Positions 1 through 7,251 of a stretch of 13,404 bases of DNA are shown piece by piece. Source of the stretch: JAEZKC01 sp046538945 (GTDB lineage Bacteria; Fibrobacterota; Chitinivibrionia; Chitinivibrionales; Chitinispirillaceae); NCBI GenBank assembly GCA_046538945.1, contig JBKHHW010000079.1, positions 1 through 13,404 on the forward strand. The letters are read 5' to 3'. The number at the start of each line of letters is the position of its first letter. Within the stretch, counting starts at the first letter, position 1. Below the pieces are notes generated by a model. That model worked only from the letters and a program-made list of their open reading frames with translations. It did no database searches and was not told the origin of the DNA. Position numbers and translations under genes: made by a program.

Positions 1-2225
1 CCGCAGCTCCCCCCGGCCAGATCCAGAATCCGCTTCCAAACAGAAGTGTGAAAGGAGTTGACTGGCTGCTGGAACAGCACCCGGACATGACCGGATTTCT
101 TCAAGATCTTAGTGACAGTCTTTCCATTGCTTTTCCTTCTGCAGTGAAAACTGACCATTGCTCCCCCGATTCTCAGCCCTTCAACCCTCAGATCGGGAAG
201 CCAGCAAGGAAGCCGGGGGCAGAGAAACAGGGTTTTTATTGGTGCTGCCGGCTGAAGCCCCAGCAGAACATGGGTGAAGAGTCCGAACGAGGCCTCATTC
301 CAGCTCTGATAGGGATTGGCCCGGGGAAAGGCTCCGGGGTGTCCGCTCTCCCGGCGGTCGTATCCACCTATGCATTCAGGTATGAATCCGTTCTTCCACT
401 GTCTGGAAAGTTCGAAAATGGTGCCCACCAGTCGAAGCGCCTCCTCATCATACCCGTACCTCCTCAGTCCGAAGGCTATGGTGGCGTTTTCAACCGGCCA
501 GACACTCCCCAGATGGTAACTAAGGGGGTTGTAGGAAGGGTTAGTACTCGAGAGCGTTCTCACGCCCCAGCCGCTGAACATGTCGGGAGCAAAAAGTGTC
601 CCCACCACGTCCAGAACCCGCTTTTCATCAATTATCCCCGAAGCAAGACAGTGGCCCACGTTCGAGGTGCGGCTCCGGATCTGGTTTTTCCGGGAATCCA
701 GGCCGAATGCGAAATATCTCTCGTCATCGATCCAGAAATTTTCGTTGAACCGCCGCTTCAATCGTATCGATTTTCTGGCATAGGAGACCGCCTGTCTGAA
801 TTCACGGTTGAGGTATGAAAAGAGCGCCGCGGCCTGGAGCGCCGCGTAGTAGTACCCCTGCAGTTCACAGGTGGCTATGGGTGGATCCACAAGTTTCCCG
901 TTCTCGTCCACCACGGCGTTTTCACTGTCTTTCCACCCCTGATGACGGGGACCCTGGCGAGATTGCGTTCTGTATTCCAGAAACCCGTCCCCGTCTATAT
1001 CTCCATTTCTTTGCGCCCAGTGAAGTATTCTGCGGCACCTCTCCCAGTGGTTTTTAATGAATTCAGCTTCTCCTGTCCAGGCATAAACGTGAGCAAGAGT
1101 TATTATGTACATGAAGGGTGAGGCGTAGTCGCCATAGTAGCGTCCGAACGGATTTAGTTCCAGACGCGAGGAGGAATCGTAACGGGCCTGCTGGATGATT
1201 CTTCCAGGCTGTTCATCGCGGAATGAATCGAAATTTTCCCCCTGAAGCCGGCCCAGTCTGTTAATGGTTTGCTTAGCCGACTGACCACCGTCGAACATCG
1301 CCATCATCCATCCGCTAGTCAGTGCATCCCGTCCGAAGAGGTACGGGTAGAGCGGGTAGCCGGCAGCGGGGGCAAGCCATTCATCGGTCTTTCCCTCCAG
1401 CATTGCTGCGCTGCACAGATAATCCATGGATCCGTTTATCAGATCCGCGAATTCCTGATTTGTTTCGGAGTACACTCTGCACAGACTTCTGTTCCAGTTT
1501 ATTGATTTCTGGACCCGCTTAGCCCATTTATGCTCTTCAACAGCAAGGTCGGGATCAATGGAGGAGACATGTATTTTCCTGAGAACCTTTTCGCCTCGCC
1601 TGATGGAGATGGGGCACACGGCGCCCTCATCCGAAATGGTCCATGAACCATCCGATACCTTCACCTCGGTTCTGTACTTCAATTTCGGATGGAGAGACTC
1701 GTAAATTACCCCTTTTTCTGTTTTGTGAAAATCAACCGGAATGTCCACCTCTGTTTTTTTGTTGTGAGACTCATCCAGGGAGAGAAAGTCGCATCCGGTC
1801 TGAAGCCGTACTTCCAGTGAGATCTCCTCATCCCAGCGGTTGGTCAGGGTCAGTTCCAGATCCAGTGCGGCAGGATGAACGGCCAGTTCCATTCTGATAT
1901 CTATGCCTCGTTCCGCAATGCCTTCGCGCTTGTGTATCATCCCCGAGCCGCTTCCTCCAGTTCCTCCGCCCGAGACCGGCGGGTATATGAAGAAGAACTC
2001 CAGTCGGTTGAAATCGGTTCTGCTCGCGGAACAGAACCTGGGAGGGTGGCCGTTGAGATCGAAACGCAGTTCCGACAGATATCGTACACCTCTGAAGTAG
2101 AACCCTTCAAAACCTTTCCGGTGAATTCCACCGTCGTTACCCAATACAAGCAGCGACGGTCCGCGCCACAATAAGAGACTCTCGGGCATCACCTGGGAAT
2201 CGGGGCTGTAGAAAGCTTTATTCAT
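1..2225 (-). CDS. Glycogen debranching enzyme-like glycosidase (amylo-alpha-1,6-glucosidase family), 3' end outside window
   Basis: Read on the minus strand from the ATG at 2225, the frame stays open to the window edge: 741 codons with no stop. The N-terminal ~250 residues match the GDE N-terminal beta-domain (LRFDLNGHPPRF near residue 55). The rest matches the (alpha/alpha)6 catalytic domain of the COG3408 family. Visible blocks are FGRDAL (297-302), DGDGFLEY followed by QGWKDSEN (429-436), SGWGVRTLS (551-559), YNPLSYHLGSVWP (565-577) and QSWNEAS (640-646). D433 and E644 sit in the most conserved blocks and are candidate catalytic acids (inference). The family acts on alpha-1,6 branch points of glycogen-like glucans, or on related oligosaccharides. 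There is no signal peptide, so it is probably cytoplasmic. The C-terminal beta domain (CPRLPCWLPDLRVEGLRIG) is already reached, so only a short tail should be missing. The ribosome-binding site is weak (GAAG about 9 bases upstream). The exact substrate cannot be told from sequence. Confidence 0.9.
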   Translation of the reverse strand, partial: MNKAFYSPDSQVMPESLLLWRGPSLLVLGNDGGIHRKGFEGFYFRGVRYLSELRFDLNGHPPRFCSASRTDFNRLEFFFIYPPVSGGGTGGSGSGMIHKREGIAERGIDIRMELAVHPAALDLELTLTNRWDEEISLEVRLQTGCDFLSLDESHNKKTEVDIPVDFHKTEKGVIYESLHPKLKYRTEVKVSDGSWTISDEGAVCPISIRRGEKVLRKIHVSSIDPDLAVEEHKWAKRVQKSINWNRSLCRVYSETNQEFADLINGSMDYLCSAAMLEGKTDEWLAPAAGYPLYPYLFGRDALTSGWMMAMFDGGQSAKQTINRLGRLQGENFDSFRDEQPGRIIQQARYDSSSRLELNPFGRYYGDYASPFMYIITLAHVYAWTGEAEFIKNHWERCRRILHWAQRNGDIDGDGFLEYRTQSRQGPRHQGWKDSENAVVDENGKLVDPPIATCELQGYYYAALQAAALFSYLNREFRQAVSYARKSIRLKRRFNENFWIDDERYFAFGLDSRKNQIRSRTSNVGHCLASGIIDEKRVLDVVGTLFAPDMFSGWGVRTLSSTNPSYNPLSYHLGSVWPVENATIAFGLRRYGYDEEALRLVGTIFELSRQWKNGFIPECIGGYDRRESGHPGAFPRANPYQSWNEASFGLFTHVLLGLQPAAPIKTLFLCPRLPCWLPDLRVEGLRIGGAMVSFHCRRKSNGKTVTKILKKSGHVRVLFQQPVNSFHTSVWKRILDLAGGSC

Positions 2226-2414
2226 ATAATATCTTCGCTATTTCTGGTTAGACCAAGTGATACGAGCTTTGATAAAGCAAGCCAGGGACCTACTCTTGTG
2301 CGATTAGGGTGAAAACAGTACAGCGTATCAGCTTTCGCGGAGTTATTTCTTTAGATTCAATACTGCGCCTCCGGAGGACCGAAGTGGTATCTGCTTTGCT
2401 TCTTACAAAAGACG
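2226..2414. promoter_or_regulatory. Divergent intergenic region between the debranching-type gene and the TIGR03546 gene
   Basis: These 189 bases separate two genes that start in opposite directions, so promoters for both should lie here. A short dyad GCTTT-GAT-AAAGC occurs at 2266-2278 and could be an operator, but five-base arms are weak evidence. I could not assign -35/-10 boxes with confidence on either strand. Confidence 0.45.
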
Positions 2415-2945
2415 ATGCTTATACTACAGTTCCTGGCACGTCTGATTGCAGTACTGCGTTCCGCGGCCACTCCCGCCCAGATCGGCGGGGGCGTTCTAGT
2501 GGGGATGGCCATAGGACTTGTCCCCTCCTTCACCATGAAAGTGCTGCTTTTCATTCTTCTCATACTCCTGAATGTGAACATCGCCATCGCCCTGGTTTCC
2601 ATGCTTCTGTTCGGACTGGCCGCTTATCTTCTCGATCCGCTTTTCCACTCTGTAGGATATGCTGTACTGGTGCAGGCGGAATTTCTGAGGCCGCTCTGGT
2701 CGGCTCTCTACAACATACCTTTCGTGCCCCTTACCGGATACAATAACACGGTGGTGATGGGGTCAATGGTGGTTTCTCTTCTTTTGCTCTACCCGGTCTA
2801 CATGGGGGCCAAAAGGGGCGTTGTTGAATACAGGGAGAAGGTGGAACCGGTCGCAAGCAGGTGGAAAATCGTTCAGGTGATCCAGAGAAGCACCCTCTAC
2901 GACTGGATTGTGCGTCTGAGTAAAATGGGGGACAAACTGTTGTGA
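2415..2945 (+). CDS. TIGR03546 family membrane protein (DUF2062-like)
   Basis: A 176-aa inner-membrane protein with about three hydrophobic segments (near residues 25-65, 70-95 and 115-135) and a basic C-terminal tail. The N-terminal pattern (short amphipathic helix, TPAQIGGGVLVGMAIGLVPS, then a long hydrophobic run LLFILLILLNVNIAIALVS) is that of TIGR03546. That family is known as one half of a conserved two-gene pair in bacteria with outer membranes; its function is not established. The layout also resembles DUF2062 proteins (inference). The start at 2415 agrees with the usual family N-terminus, although the Shine-Dalgarno is weak (AAAAG). Its stop overlaps the GTG start of the next gene by four bases (GTGA), so the two are almost certainly translated together. 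Confidence 0.85.
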   Translation: MLILQFLARLIAVLRSAATPAQIGGGVLVGMAIGLVPSFTMKVLLFILLILLNVNIAIALVSMLLFGLAAYLLDPLFHSVGYAVLVQAEFLRPLWSALYNIPFVPLTGYNNTVVMGSMVVSLLLLYPVYMGAKRGVVEYREKVEPVASRWKIVQVIQRSTLYDWIVRLSKMGDKLL

Positions 2946-4735
2946 GGAAAAAGGGGCTGGCATTTGTTCTGACTGTTGCGGCGCTGGTCGCCCTGTTTCT
3001 TTTGCTTGTCAGTGACCGGCTGATCGAGTGGGGGATGGAGAGAGCCGGCAGTGCAGTGGTGGGAGCGAAAGTCGAGTTTGATGATGTGGATTTCAGACTG
3101 TTTTCGGCGAGCATGAGCTGGAAGCGGCTGCAGGTGACCAATCCTCAGAGCACCATGCGCAATATGATCGAAACGGGATTCGTGGAGTTTGATCTCTCAC
3201 TGGAGCCTCTGCTCTTCAGGCGGTTTGTGATCCAGAATATGCAGGCTGACAGTGTCCGGTTCAACACCGAGCGGGCCGCGGACGGGGCCCTGGCGGGAAC
3301 AAGAGCCACCAACCCCGGAGCGGTGGGAAGGGCGCAGGAGCTTATCTATGAAGAGCTTGAAAATCTCCCCGGCTTCAGAATCGCCAATCTGGAGGAGGTC
3401 GATGTCGATTCGATCATCCGTATCCTTTCTCTGCAGACCCCTTCAATAGCAGATTCGCTTGCCCGGGTAACCGATTCGATTAATCAATCCTGGGAAAGCA
3501 ATCTTGAAAAACTTCCTTCCGGGGAGCAGGTGAACCGGATCGAAAATCAGCTGGAGTCGATTCAGCCCGAAGAGATGGATTCACCCCGGGAATTCAGGGA
3601 AGCACTCGAAACCGTGCAGAGTATCGCTGAAAATCTGGATTCTCTTCAGAGAGCTCTGAATCAGGGGGCTGCGCAGTTCAGGTCTGATGTGCGGATGGTG
3701 GGCGGGTATGAGCAAATTGTAAACCGTACGGTTTCCGAAGATGTAAACCGGGCGGGGGATATTGCCGATCTGCCCGAAATCACCTCCGCTGAAATTACCC
3801 GGGTGATTTTCGGTCCGGAAATAGCCAACCATCTGCTGGGGATACTCAACATTATCGGAGCTGCACGGTACTACGGAAGTACATCCCGGGAAGAGGATCC
3901 TCCCAGAAGAGAAGATCCCCCGCGTCTTGCCGGGCAGACAATCCGATATACCGGGGCCCGGGACTGGCCTGAACTGTGGATACAGAACATATCTTTGTCC
4001 GCAGTGGTTGCCGGTGTTTTCGGCAGGGGGAGTGTGCAGAACGTGTCCTCCTATCAGGAGCTTATAGGAGAACCTGTTACTTTTCTGATATCAGGCGCTG
4101 AGGGCTCGAGGAGTCTGGATCTGGGCGGAATGTTCGATTATCTGGGTGACATGCCAAAAGACAGTGTCAGGCTGAGCGTTGCGGGCATTCCTCTTGACGG
4201 TTCAGATATCACCGATTCGCCCCTGTTCCCTTTCCTTATCGAAAACGGCAGCGGGAGGGCGGCCGGGGCACTCACTTTCATGGGGAACCGGTTTCTGAGC
4301 CGTGCTGAGTTTTCGGCGGATGGGTTGTCGTTTTCACCGGAGGATACCGGAGAAGCAGCGGATGAGCAGCTGCGTTCTTTGCTGGACAGCCTGCTTGAAA
4401 CCGTTTCGGCCCTGTCTGTGGGGGTGGTTACCGAGTATGTGCAGGAGCGTTTCTCTCTTGATCTTAACAGTGATGTGGGTACTATTGTGGCCGGGGCCGC
4501 GGGCCAGGTGCTGGGAGAGGAGGTCAGTGCATTCAGAAACCGGATCAGAAGCGGAATAGATGAGCAGGTGCAGGAGAATCGCAGGGATCTTCAGGAGAGG
4601 GTGTCGCAGCTGGATCAGGTCAGGGAATCTTTCGACACCAGGCGCCGGCGGCTCGAGTCGGTGGAGGAAACCGTGCAGGAGAAGATCCGGGCCTTGAGAG
4701 AGGAGGCCGGGAGCGGTCTTTTGAAGCAGCTATGA
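2942..4735 (+). CDS. TIGR03545 family envelope protein (AsmA-like N-terminus, coiled coils)
   Basis: A 597-aa protein starting at GTG 2942, inside the stop region of the upstream gene (4-base overlap). It has one N-terminal membrane segment (about residues 5-24). After it comes a stretch typical of AsmA-like proteins: a 'GAKVEFDDVDFRLFS' strand region, 'VTNPQ', then a 'FDLSLEPLLFRRFVIQNMQADSVRF' block (about 40-105). Residues about 180-250 and 530-597 are rich in Glu/Gln/Arg/Leu and look coiled-coil. The protein should be anchored in the inner membrane with its bulk in the periplasm. TIGR03545 is known as the partner of TIGR03546 and is uncharacterised. Its length is normal for the family and I see no frameshift. 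A role in moving or organising envelope lipids is inferred only from the AsmA likeness. Confidence 0.85.
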   Translation: MRKKGLAFVLTVAALVALFLLLVSDRLIEWGMERAGSAVVGAKVEFDDVDFRLFSASMSWKRLQVTNPQSTMRNMIETGFVEFDLSLEPLLFRRFVIQNMQADSVRFNTERAADGALAGTRATNPGAVGRAQELIYEELENLPGFRIANLEEVDVDSIIRILSLQTPSIADSLARVTDSINQSWESNLEKLPSGEQVNRIENQLESIQPEEMDSPREFREALETVQSIAENLDSLQRALNQGAAQFRSDVRMVGGYEQIVNRTVSEDVNRAGDIADLPEITSAEITRVIFGPEIANHLLGILNIIGAARYYGSTSREEDPPRREDPPRLAGQTIRYTGARDWPELWIQNISLSAVVAGVFGRGSVQNVSSYQELIGEPVTFLISGAEGSRSLDLGGMFDYLGDMPKDSVRLSVAGIPLDGSDITDSPLFPFLIENGSGRAAGALTFMGNRFLSRAEFSADGLSFSPEDTGEAADEQLRSLLDSLLETVSALSVGVVTEYVQERFSLDLNSDVGTIVAGAAGQVLGEEVSAFRNRIRSGIDEQVQENRRDLQERVSQLDQVRESFDTRRRRLESVEETVQEKIRALREEAGSGLLKQL

Positions 4736-4866
4736 CATGTATTCACCTGTGTCCCCGAAGAGGTGGAACTGAAATTGGAGCAGCGGTTCATCCTGCAAGC
4801 TCCTCTTTTCAGACCGGCCGGGAGGGAAATTTCGGAATCGGTATTGGGAAAATCAACGGCTTAGCC

Positions 4867-4906
4867 TGCCCCGGAGGTGCATCAATGCTGTATCACCTCC
4901 GGGGCA
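4867..4906. repeat. Perfect 13-bp inverted repeat (hairpin)
   Basis: The arms are 4867-4879 (TGCCCCGGAGGTG) and 4894-4906 (CACCTCCGGGGCA), exact reverse complements with a 14-base loop. The GC-rich stem would be stable in RNA of either strand. No T-run follows on either side, so it is not a classical intrinsic terminator. It lies about 130 bases after the TIGR03545 stop and spans the stop codon of the 52-codon minus frame. It could act as a 3'-end stabiliser or processing site, or be a dispersed palindromic repeat. Confidence 0.8.
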
Positions 4907-5040
4907 CTCGTCAGAAAGCGGGCTGTCACCGAAACAAACTCCGGAATCGGCTTTCTGTCCTCAGACAACCAGCCTGCACTGGTGTAGATCTCCCTTCTGA
5001 TCGGATAGCGCGCCTGGCAATACCAGGGTCTCAGCTGCAC
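4882..5040 (-). pseudogene. 52-codon minus-strand frame, possible remnant of a regulator C-terminus
   Basis: From GTG 5040 to TGA 4882-4884 the minus strand encodes 52 residues that read like real protein (PIRREIYTSAGWLSEDRKPI, then PEFVSVTARFLTS). An in-frame TAG sits two codons before the GTG and there is no Shine-Dalgarno, so it is unlikely to be an intact gene. The pattern 'RxIYTS..WLS..RKP.P.F......FL' recalls the C-terminal end of LysR-type substrate-binding domains. That likeness is from memory and weak. It may instead be chance. Confidence 0.25.
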
Positions 5041-5094
5041 GGCCGGCTATTTGCTGCCAAATTTAAAGTAATACACTAATCTGGGAGAGAGCCA

Positions 5095-5580
5095 ATGAAC
5101 GGAGGACGAGCTTTCTGGGCCGGAGTGCTGGGCGGGGCGGTGATGATCATTCTCACCACCATGGCCAGGATTGCGGGAATGCCGGTGAACATAAGCATGA
5201 TGCTTGGAACCATGTTCGGTCTCTCACCCGATATGGGCACCTGGTTTCTTGGTTTTCTGGTTCATCTTTTCATCTCCGGGCTCATAGCACTGCTTTACGG
5301 ACTCGGTTTCGAGTATGTGACTCATAAAGCATCCATCGGAGCGGGAGCGCTTTTTTCAGTTGTTCATATCGTTGTTGCCGGATTCGCTTTCGGGCTTATC
5401 CCATACATTCATCCTGCAGTCCCGGAAGTCATCAGCGTTCCCGGCATTTTCATGTCCGGTCTGGGTGCGGCCGGGGTTGCTTCATTCATTGTCATCCATG
5501 CTCTTTACGGGATGATTGTCGGCGCGCTCTACGGCCCGGTAAAACACGCATCGGAGGAACAGAGGTACGGTCTGAAGTAG
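5095..5580 (+). CDS. Small polytopic membrane protein (resembles DUF6789)
   Basis: A 161-aa protein with about four to five membrane segments (near residues 5-25, 45-72, 82-105 and 128-153). The N-terminal order 'GVLGGAVMIILTTMARIAGMPVNISMMLGTMFG', followed by a 'GFLVHLFISGLIALLYG' helix and a C-terminal 'HALYGMIVGALYG' helix, resembles DUF6789 proteins. No function is known for that family. The start at 5095 is supported by GGGAGAG about five bases upstream. Its last 52 bases overlap the 3' end of the convergent SRPBCC gene. I cannot assign a substrate or partner. Confidence 0.75.
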   Translation: MNGGRAFWAGVLGGAVMIILTTMARIAGMPVNISMMLGTMFGLSPDMGTWFLGFLVHLFISGLIALLYGLGFEYVTHKASIGAGALFSVVHIVVAGFAFGLIPYIHPAVPEVISVPGIFMSGLGAAGVASFIVIHALYGMIVGALYGPVKHASEEQRYGLK

Positions 5581-6032
5581 ACTTTTTCATGATTTAGCCT
5601 CTTTTTTGAATTCTCCAGATTCTCCTGGAGCTGCTTTTGGGGATCTTTTAAAAGCCGCAAGAGGCTTTCTCCCATTAACCCCGTTTCAAACACCATGGTC
5701 AGTTCAATCCGGGTTTTCTTCCCTTCTTCCTCCGGTGTGAAGAGAACTTCGCCGCAGTTTGCGACATCTCCGGATATGCTCTCCCAGGCAATTTTCCTGT
5801 CTTCTTCAAGTTCGGTTATCTGTGCATCCCATCTGATCTTATCCCAGGAAACGGTTCCATTATCCAGTGATACACACCGTTGCCGTATCTGACCGATCTG
5901 ATGTACCTCATAAACCGGGGAACTTTTCACATCCTTCCATAAAAGAAAAACGTGGTGAATCTCCCTTCCGACAACGACAACGATACTGCCGTTGATTCTG
6001 AGCATTCGATTTTCAGACAGCTTCGCAAACAC
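5529..6032 (-). CDS. SRPBCC (START/polyketide cyclase-like) family protein
   Basis: A 167-aa protein whose core (about residues 13-150) matches the SRPBCC fold: 'GSIVVVVGREIHHVFLLWKDV', then 'SWDKIRWDAQITELEEDRKIAWES' and 'NCGEVLFTPEEEGKKTRIELTMVFE', with a C-terminal helix ending 'DPQKQLQENLENSKKRL'. This helix-grip fold holds hydrophobic ligands; in this subgroup the ligand is unknown. Possible starts are GTG 6032 or ATG 6005. Neither has a strong Shine-Dalgarno, and since the SRPBCC core begins only after the ATG at 6005, that start is also reasonable. It follows the gene at 6048-6374 in the same frame, with one TAA and five codons between them, so the two form an operon. Its 3' end overlaps the convergent membrane-protein gene by 52 bases. 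Confidence 0.8.
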   Translation of the reverse strand: MFAKLSENRMLRINGSIVVVVGREIHHVFLLWKDVKSSPVYEVHQIGQIRQRCVSLDNGTVSWDKIRWDAQITELEEDRKIAWESISGDVANCGEVLFTPEEEGKKTRIELTMVFETGLMGESLLRLLKDPQKQLQENLENSKKRLNHEKVYFRPYLCSSDACFTGP

Positions 6033-6047
6033 ATCGGCTTTCGAGTT

Positions 6048-6374
6048 TTAGACTCCCAGACGATCGCACAGATCGAGGAATTCATCCCTGAACTGCGGAA
6101 GCTGAGGAAGGCCCAGCTCGCTAAGTTCCGCATTCTTCTTCCTGGCGGTATGGGAACTGAGATCGCTCAGGTAATTGTCCTTTACATCCTTAGCTGTGGG
6201 GTATCTTTCGTGAAAGCGGGTCTTTTCGCTCTTGGTGCTTTTGAGCACGTCTCTGAATTTTGCTTTTTCACTTTCACCCTTGAAACGGTCCTCACTGGTG
6301 TTGATGATGGGATCAAACGCCTTCCGGTCCAGAAATGCCAACAGTTTCTCTCTTTTATCATCATCATGTGTCAT
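6048..6374 (-). CDS. Conserved-looking hypothetical protein, 108 aa
   Basis: A small, charged, soluble protein with predicted helices (KREKLLAFLDRKAFDPIINTS, then KTRFHERYPTAKDVKDNYLSDL and LPQLPQFRDEFLDLCDRLGV). There is no signal peptide or membrane segment. The start at ATG 6374 is preferred over GTG 6380 because AGGAG lies five bases before the ATG and runs into the GTG. I do not recognise a named family. It is the first gene of a unit with the SRPBCC gene and is divergent from the FMN reductase gene. Confidence 0.75.
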   Translation of the reverse strand: MTHDDDKREKLLAFLDRKAFDPIINTSEDRFKGESEKAKFRDVLKSTKSEKTRFHERYPTAKDVKDNYLSDLSSHTARKKNAELSELGLPQLPQFRDEFLDLCDRLGV

Positions 6375-6512
6375 ATCCACTCCTGTATGAAAAGTTTCTT
6401 AAAGCACGATACTCGTTTTTCAACAAGGAAAAAAAATGCAAATCCGGAACCAGTTATGCCTGCATGGATTTTGCTGTATATGTCAGAGTTCAGCTGAATG
6501 AAAGGAGAGATT
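6375..6512. promoter_or_regulatory. Divergent intergenic region
   Basis: These 138 bases between the minus-strand 108-aa gene and the plus-strand FMN reductase gene should carry promoters for both. There is an AT-rich stretch with a run of A's at 6428-6436 and a small dyad TTTTTC/GAAAAA (6416-6433). No confident -35/-10 pair was found. Confidence 0.4.
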
Positions 6513-7094
6513 ATGTCTATACGCCTGCAGGTGATCGTCGGAAGTACCCGGCCGGGCCGCTTCAGTGAAAAACCCGCTAAGTGGATATTCCAGAAAGCAA
6601 AAGAACTGAAGGATGCGGAGGTGGAACTTCTGGACCTCAGAGAGTACCCTCTGCCGTTTTACAATGAGCCGCTCAGCCCAAGCAGTCTGGAAAAGTACTC
6701 AAGTGATGTCGCGGATAAATGGGCCCGGAAAGTTTCAGAAGCGGACGGCTACATAATTGTCACACCTGAATACAATCACGGCTATTCGGCAGTTCTGAAA
6801 AATGCCCTCGATTTCGCCTACTATCCCTGGAACGGAAAGGCGGTGGGGTTTGTGAGCTACGGGGGAGTGTCGGGCGCCCGCTCTGTCGAGCAGCTCAGGC
6901 TGGTGGCGATCGAGCTTCAGATGGCTCCGGTGAGAAACACCGTACACATCCCGGTCAAGCTCTTCAGCGAGCTGAAAGAGAAAGAACAGGTGACTGTGGC
7001 GGATTTCAGCAGTATCGATTCCTATGCAGAGGGCTTTCTCCAACAACTGATCTGGTGGACCAGGGCTCTCAAAGAGGCAAGGGAGGCAACCTGA
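6513..7094 (+). CDS. NAD(P)H-dependent FMN reductase family protein
   Basis: A 193-aa flavodoxin-fold protein. The FMN phosphate loop GSTRPGR is at residues 10-16, 'TPEYNHGYSAVLKNALDF' follows at about 84-101, and the isoalloxazine-side loop 'SYGGVSGARSVEQLR' at about 110-124. These are hallmarks of the NADPH-dependent FMN reductase family (PF03358), which reduces FMN, quinones, azo dyes or metals. The in vivo substrate cannot be read from sequence. The start at ATG 6513 is chosen over ATG 6498 because AGGAGAG ends a few bases before 6513, downstream of the first ATG. Length is usual for the family. It is cytoplasmic and stands alone between two divergent or separate units. Confidence 0.9.
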   Translation: MSIRLQVIVGSTRPGRFSEKPAKWIFQKAKELKDAEVELLDLREYPLPFYNEPLSPSSLEKYSSDVADKWARKVSEADGYIIVTPEYNHGYSAVLKNALDFAYYPWNGKAVGFVSYGGVSGARSVEQLRLVAIELQMAPVRNTVHIPVKLFSELKEKEQVTVADFSSIDSYAEGFLQQLIWWTRALKEAREAT

Positions 7095-7119
7095 TCCGGA
7101 TTTCGTGAATCCTCTCCTG

Positions 7120-7210
7120 TGTGTAGTGGAAAACTATCCTTTTATGATTTCCAGGCGGAGAAATTTCCTCTACAGACCAAAAATCGATCCTGAATGTGTA
7201 GTGTAACTAT
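7120..7210 (+). repeat. Direct repeat TGTGTAGTG...AACTAT upstream of the xyloglucanase gene
   Basis: TGTGTAGTG occurs at 7120-7128 and again at 7195-7203. Each copy is followed within one to three bases by AACTAT (7132-7137 and 7205-7210) and then by an AT-rich stretch. The copies are 75 bases apart and lie 124 and 49 bases before the start codon. They may be binding sites for an activator or a duplicated promoter element. Confidence 0.5.
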
Positions 7211-7251
7211 TATATTCCCCTATAAGGAGAAATCTTTTCAGGGGAGTATAC

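Larger units (their letters stand above)
4736..5094. other. Long intergenic region with inverted repeat and possible gene remnant
   Basis: About 360 bases without a secure gene. It holds a perfect 13-bp inverted repeat (4867-4906) and a 52-codon minus-strand frame (4882-5040). The last ~50 bases are AT-rich (around 5055-5080) and probably carry the promoter of the gene at 5095. A plus-strand frame (ATG 4732, 115 codons) overlaps the stop of the TIGR03545 gene by ATGA, but its amino-acid composition (many Cys, Gly, Arg and His) and its passage through the hairpin argue against coding. Confidence 0.6.

Noticed and set aside
48..818. Plus-strand 256-codon open frame
   Set aside because: It lies entirely antisense to the debranching-type gene, whose minus-strand frame shows clear family motifs; the plus-strand translation has no recognisable features.
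4732..5079. 115-codon plus-strand frame overlapping the TIGR03545 stop by ATGA
   Set aside because: The overlap is tempting, but the product is rich in Cys, Arg, Gly and His without domain pattern, runs through the 13-bp hairpin and has no Shine-Dalgarno of its own.
5952..6497. Plus-strand 181-codon frame
   Set aside because: It is antisense to the 108-aa gene and the SRPBCC gene start; those minus frames have better starts and protein-like composition.
7098..7112. Small hairpin GGATT/AATCC after the FMN reductase gene
   Set aside because: Five-base arms and no T-run make this too weak to call a terminator.
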